This document shows, one piece after another, positions 59,351-64,000 of a stretch of 64,000 nt of DNA. The position numbers and the translations under genes were made by a program. The notes under the pieces are model-generated. The model worked only from the letters and a program-made list of their open reading frames with translations, ran no database searches and was not told where the DNA came from. The stretch's first letter is position 1, and each line of letters starts with the position of its first letter. This stretch comes from Lutraria lutraria (lineage: Eukaryota > Mollusca > Bivalvia > Venerida > Mactridae): assembly GCA_964023205.1 (NCBI GenBank), contig OZ026835.1:181501-245500 (forward strand). Direction: 5' to 3'.

Positions 59351-59944
59351 TGGGGCCACGAGTAGAGATACTTTCTGTGAACTTTTCATGTTACCCATAC
59401 ACTTTCGTAGAATGTTAAGTATTTGCTTTACAAATCGTTGGCCATGATCACTTTAATGCAGTGTATACTTTAAAACATTCTACTGAGAGTTTTGTTATTA
59501 CTTATCACGGCATCAATTTATCAAATTCCTTTTAAACTATGATCTGAATGCATTGTACAAATATCTGTGTGATTAAAATTGCAACCTAGGCATTACTTTA
59601 CTTTTTATAAACTTAAGAGTAATAAAAGAAGTTTTACCATTCACTGTGAGGTGAGTTAGGTTACCATATCAACTGGTATAAATTTAAACAATGCAGTTGG
59701 CACGATCCATTTGTATACTTGGTAGATGAGCATGGCACCCCTGGCGTTTCGAGGCTATTTGTTTCGTTTGAAACATTAATTCGCACAACATCAACATTTT
59801 ACAATTATCGTTCATATTTCGTTGGACAGTTATTATCAACCATTACATATTCATAGAATGTTCATCGTGTCTCAGAGGAAGATACGTGTAACATATTATT
59901 CGCTACCTCCTGTTTTCAATCAATGACAAACGGGCAAGCGATTA
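59351..59944. other. Intergenic DNA, nothing recognised
   Basis: AT-rich, with no frame or repeat of note. Confidence 0.45.
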
Positions 59945-60092
59945 TGTACAACCGGGCTGAAATGGCATATACTGTATATTTGAAATATCATGATGTACTT
60001 GATACTATTAATGTCATATTATGTATTTATATATGTTGTTTGTGTATGGGCTGGATGCCTTTTTGCACAATAAACTTTGAAACTTGAAACTT
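59945..60092 (+). mobile_element. Probable retroelement 3' end with TTGAAAC tail
   Basis: GTATGGGCTGGATGCC, CACAATAAACTTTGAAAC and TTGAAACTTGGC form a trailer ending in a polyadenylation-like AATAAA and a short TTGAAAC-type simple repeat, the usual 3' end of several non-LTR retrotransposons. No coding remnant precedes it, so the copy would be strongly 5' truncated. Confidence 0.4.
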
Positions 60093-62762
60093 GGCATAGT
60101 ATTAACCTTTCAACAGAAATTTTGAAATGAAAAATATATTTCAAATGGTACCCGCATTTTTTTACTCGGTCTATTCAGTTAGACATGTCGTAAGTGATCG
60201 TTTCATGTTGCTATGTGGCATCATCATTTGGCAGCAGTTGTTCGCACTTACTACATTTTGATACAAGGACATAGGTAAGACATGTTTATTGATTGATTAA
60301 GCTAACATATTTCGTTTTAATTTTTACCTTTTAGAAATTTGAAATAAATCGTCACATTATGATTGATCTTTTATATACGCTGATTACATACTTACTCCGA
60401 ATATCTATTAACGCTTAAGGTGCTGGGTTGAAACATAAGACCCAAAAACGTTTACTTTTAGGTAAAGAATAATTATCGTTTTATAGCGATTTCTAAAGTC
60501 ACATTGTTATAATGCACGTAGACAAAAATCACAAGTAGCGTGACTTCTAGCCAAAGCACTTGATCTTGTATTAACCTTAACAATAACATTAAACCTCTGC
60601 AAAAGTTTCAACGTACGTTTATCTTCATGTCATTAATTACATATCAGGTATGTAATTACATAATTATACAGATAAGTACCTTAAATATGAAATATGATTT
60701 TGATGGCGACTGTCCCTCACAATTGGCATCAACGTGTTATGGCCTTTCTAAGATGTACATGTCCATTGTAAAGTTAACAACTTTGAAGCATTATTATTAT
60801 ACCAACCAACGCCTTATACATTTATACAGTCTTTCGGGACGCATTTATATCAGAATCATGTAATAACGAAAGCGCAAAGTATTATAGCGCTATCATAACC
60901 TTCATTTTGTAATGTCAAAGTTCATCTCTAAAACATTTTGTAGCGTGATATTCAGCAATGCGTTTCTGGGAGGCGGACAAGAGGACTTGTGACAAGAGGC
61001 CAAACTGAAACTTCCACGCCCCCGTTCATGAGTTAATATCAATACAATATAACAATGGTGTAATTATCAGACAACGAAGAAGTATACTTAGTTAGTTAAA
61101 AAAGGATACCCAGAAACCTACCAAACATTCACTAAATAAATCATAATATACATTACAATCACGTAAATTTAGACACCTTAACAATTTGTGACTTAACATA
61201 ATAATTTGTTAACCGTTCGATTGCCTTAAAGACATTATAAAATCTGATATATATTATCCATGGGAATACGAGCTGTCTGAACATTAACATGCAACAACAA
61301 TGTAATTATCTGGACTGGTGATAATACAGCGTGAAAAAACAACTCAAAATGACGGGCATCTGAACATTACTAGTTCGAGTATATATTAAGTTGTATGTTT
61401 CATGGGTAATGATAATAATTCCCTATAGCATAACAAACAACTTAGTGGAATATTTTGATGAAAATAATCAAATCCTTGTAAGCATTTCCAAATTATCGAA
61501 TACTAAAATGATGGCCAAAGGTAGAATTTATTTGTTTATGTCATCGGATTTAAACGCCATTTTCAACATTATTCAGTTATATGGTGCGGGCTTATATCAT
61601 AACCAGTTTCCCTGTACTGCATTTAGGCCTTAAAGCCCCATGAGCATTTGCTATAAAAGATATGCAAAAAAGCAATGGCTGATATTATCCCAAGATAATA
61701 ATAACCGACGAAACGAGCCCATTTTCTTCTTAAAACACTCATCTAGCTGTGATTTTTGTTGTTCGGTACGAACAATAAAGTTATCACCGTATTTCAAAGA
61801 TCGCTCAGTTTTCATAAAATCTGCATACCGAACATATTCGATTAACCTTCCGCCAACGAACATAGTTCCTTTTTTCAATTCAATACCATAAATACAAATT
61901 CAAATATTACGTGCATATAAGTCAACATCAGATGGCTATGCAATATCGTAAACGAGCAATACAAAACAGTCGTAAAAAATCTAAACAATCCTATCCCTCG
62001 GATTACTACAATACTTACTATCAGTACACACATTTCAAGGAATGATGACATCATAATCCTCGTGCTTTATATGCTAATTTAGTCTGGTTCCTAGCTTCTA
62101 TTGTAAACGTATAGAAGTCATGATTGAATTCATGGACGATGCGATGACAACAGAGTGTCAACCAGATATATAAAAAAGTGATTCATCGGGAAATTGTAAT
62201 AGATTGATTTAATGCTTATAATGTGTAACTTTTTCTTCGAGTGTGTCTTCATGTATGAGATAAAACATTCTGCATAAGTTGAGTATACAAAGAGGTGGGT
62301 AATGTAGACTATATAATATTATAATGCTAATTGCTGAACTACTTTTGGTGATCAGATCGGAATCATAAATCAAAGTACTGAAAGCACATGGAACGGGAAC
62401 AACTTTAACAACTGCATAGCGGGTGTAGAAAAGCGTTAGTAGTACTTCAGTCGTAAGAACTATCGTTCGGATTCAAAAATTCACCCTACAAAGAAATTCA
62501 ACTTTTGACTGCTTTGTAGTTCCGAACAACAGCATAACCATCAGAGCTTTGATTGCTTTTGTAAACTTTAAATATAGAGGGCGCGTGATGTCACTTTATG
62601 CAGTGTGCATTTTTTTTCAATGATATATGGTTATTTCGGAAACATATTTTCTTGCTATAAAGTATGTACAGTAGAAAAACACACAGGATTCCTCTGTTAT
62701 ATGACAAACAGAAACTATTACGACCGATAAATGTATAAGCTTAATGGACTTTAATGAGTACT
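60093..62762. other. AT-rich intergenic DNA, no gene recognised
   Basis: Frames of 75-83 codons occur on both strands around 61.4-61.9 kb, overlap each other and show no recognisable domain. No RNA genes or arrays. Confidence 0.5.
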
Positions 62763-62920
62763 AACCACATTCTATCGGAGGTCGAGGACCATTTAACATA
62801 GGATTTATCATCTGCAGTCAAATTTGTCACAGACAGTGTGAGCCTCGCCCGGGGTCCTAACCCACAACCTCTCGATCAGTAGACCAATGATCTAATCACT
62901 GAGTTAACCAGACAGGCGGA
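62763..62920 (-). mobile_element. tRNA-derived SINE, minus strand
   Basis: Read on the minus strand, TCCGCCTGTCTGGTTAACTC and AGTGATTAGATCATTGG resemble box A and the anticodon arm, and GGTTGTGGGTTAGGACCCC is a near box B (GGTTCGAACCC type). The head covers about 62,842-62,920. The body continues left to 62,763 and matches 3,674-3,758. Confidence 0.6.
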
Positions 62921-63436
62921 CCAACGATAGTAATAATACATTTTTGAAGAGAACAACGTATGTATTAAATTAGCAAGCATTTAATACTAATAGATACACT
63001 TTCAAAGTACATACAGTGAAATAATAAAACAAAATAAGAAAGCATGGCAGGAAAGACGAAATACCATAAACTTATAACATTAACAATGTATGATGACACA
63101 GGTCAGCGAAGGTTTTATCAATGACAACTAGACTTAGTAAAAAAGAAGAAAACAGAACTGCTTCGGTGTATGGATCAGTGAAGGAGTGGGTCGATATCGA
63201 ATAAAATGACGTAAAGGCATATTATGGTTGACAAATAGTGTTGTTTCCAAACGTATCAAAAAATGTATTGTAGATACATTTATTTCGGTTTTAACAATAC
63301 ATGATACATGGTGAAATACACAAAATATAAGGAAACAATTTTTAAAATACAATTTCGAACAAAAACCATACCATGTACATCAGCACCAGGGTTAATGTAT
63401 CTGGCTTGTTAGTATTCGGTAAAATAACGTAAAATG
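62921..63436. other. Intergenic DNA between SINE and LINE
   Basis: No feature recognised. Confidence 0.45.
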
Positions 63437-64000
63437 ATTTTTTGTTTTCTCTTTGGAATTGTTTAAATGACAACCCGTTTATTTGCATAAATATTTACAA
63501 GTTACATAAAATATAAAATAGCATGACAAATATTTAACAAAATAGTGTTTATCTATATTTTTGAATGTATCATAAACGGAAGTTCTCTAAATGTTTCAAG
63601 AAATTTGAAATCAGTGAAGAAGATTTACCAGCAGTTTCTAGGTATTTAAGTATCACAAGCACGTCATAGTACAATATTTTGATCATGTTAATATTTTTCC
63701 TTCTTCGATCACTTATGAAATAGGTTTTGTATATACAGTAAGATATAATACTAAGTAAGACATTAACTTCCTGGTACTCGGTGAATTCTATTTTATAACC
63801 TATAACGATATTTTCTAGCTTTCTAAAGGATCTAGAAAATCCACACATTTAAAAGGCTTCAGACGTTGTTTTCCAGAATTCAGATATATAATTACAGTTT
63901 TAAAAATATATTGTACATTAATTTATTTGTCATATCTTTAAAATATAACTGTGGTCTAATGATCAAAGTTAGATTGGTTTTAACTAATGTTGAATATGAA
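63437..64000 (-). pseudogene. L1/Tx1-like LINE 3' end, minus strand, cut by window edge
   Basis: This is the second copy of the LINE at 52.0-53.3 kb, in the opposite orientation. On the minus strand a 92-codon frame (63,570-63,848) reads FSRSFRKLENIVIGYKIEF, YQEVNVLLSIISYCIYKTY and ISNFLKHLENFRL, closely matching the plus copy. It stays open where the plus copy has a stop after ILYYD (plus codon TAG, minus copy ILYYDVLVILKYL). The 3' UTR with AATAAACGGG matches through about 63,437. Compared with the plus copy, about 226 bp holding the Cys-x2-Cys region are missing at about 63,898 (plus copy 52,582-52,807). The element continues beyond the window. Confidence 0.8.

Overview
This 64 kb window looks like AT-rich eukaryotic nuclear DNA made almost entirely of repeats. 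I see no intact host gene. The best guess for the source is a bivalve or other mollusc. The reasons are the LINE and DIRS-type protein remnants, the tRNA-derived SINE fragments and a SINE tail containing GGTGCGACGTTAAACCC, which I know from mollusc genomes. The species cannot be named from sequence alone. The many 60-130 codon open frames are what AT-rich non-coding DNA and tandem repeats give by chance.

Layout. 1-6.9 kb: intergenic DNA with four tRNA-SINE-like pieces, one short tandem repeat and a weak cluster of promoter-type motifs. 6.9-8.4 kb: two adjacent minisatellites (about 68 bp and 29 bp units). 10.7-12.2 kb: the 3' end of a LINE whose trailer carries a tandem repeat of about 170 bp. 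15.7-18.4 kb: a minisatellite of about 28 bp. 19.4-19.7 kb: a short hairpin-bearing element that occurs again at 37.8-38.3 kb. 22.0-34.6 kb: a 12.6 kb satellite of about 213 copies of a 59-bp unit. It contains a 3,009-bp (51-mer) tandem duplication, which itself contains a 1,062-bp (18-mer) duplication.

36.8-43.8 kb: the most informative region. It is a complete but decayed tyrosine-recombinase retrotransposon of the DIRS order, closest in architecture to Ngaro elements. It has split direct repeats (A1 ... B1-A2 ... B2). Between them lie gag, reverse transcriptase, RNase H, the N-terminal part of a tyrosine recombinase and an SGNH-hydrolase-like domain, all on the + strand and broken by frameshifts. 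gag is interrupted by a 443-bp insertion flanked by a 10-bp target duplication. The catalytic half of the recombinase is missing, and tandem repeats lie where it would be. The A1 repeat has lost the 79 bp that hold the TATA and CCAAT motifs still present in A2.

43.8-64 kb: mostly unrecognised AT-rich DNA. It holds a LINE ORF2 fragment (49.9-51.2 kb), two copies of a second LINE of L1/Tx1 type in opposite orientations (52.0-53.3 kb and 63.4-64 kb), a 41-bp tandem repeat that appears to be amplified from a tRNA-derived SINE, another retroelement 3' tail near 60 kb and a minus-strand SINE at 62.8-62.9 kb. The elements do not cooperate in a pathway; they are independent layers of insertion, decay and tandem amplification. 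All comparisons were made by eye.
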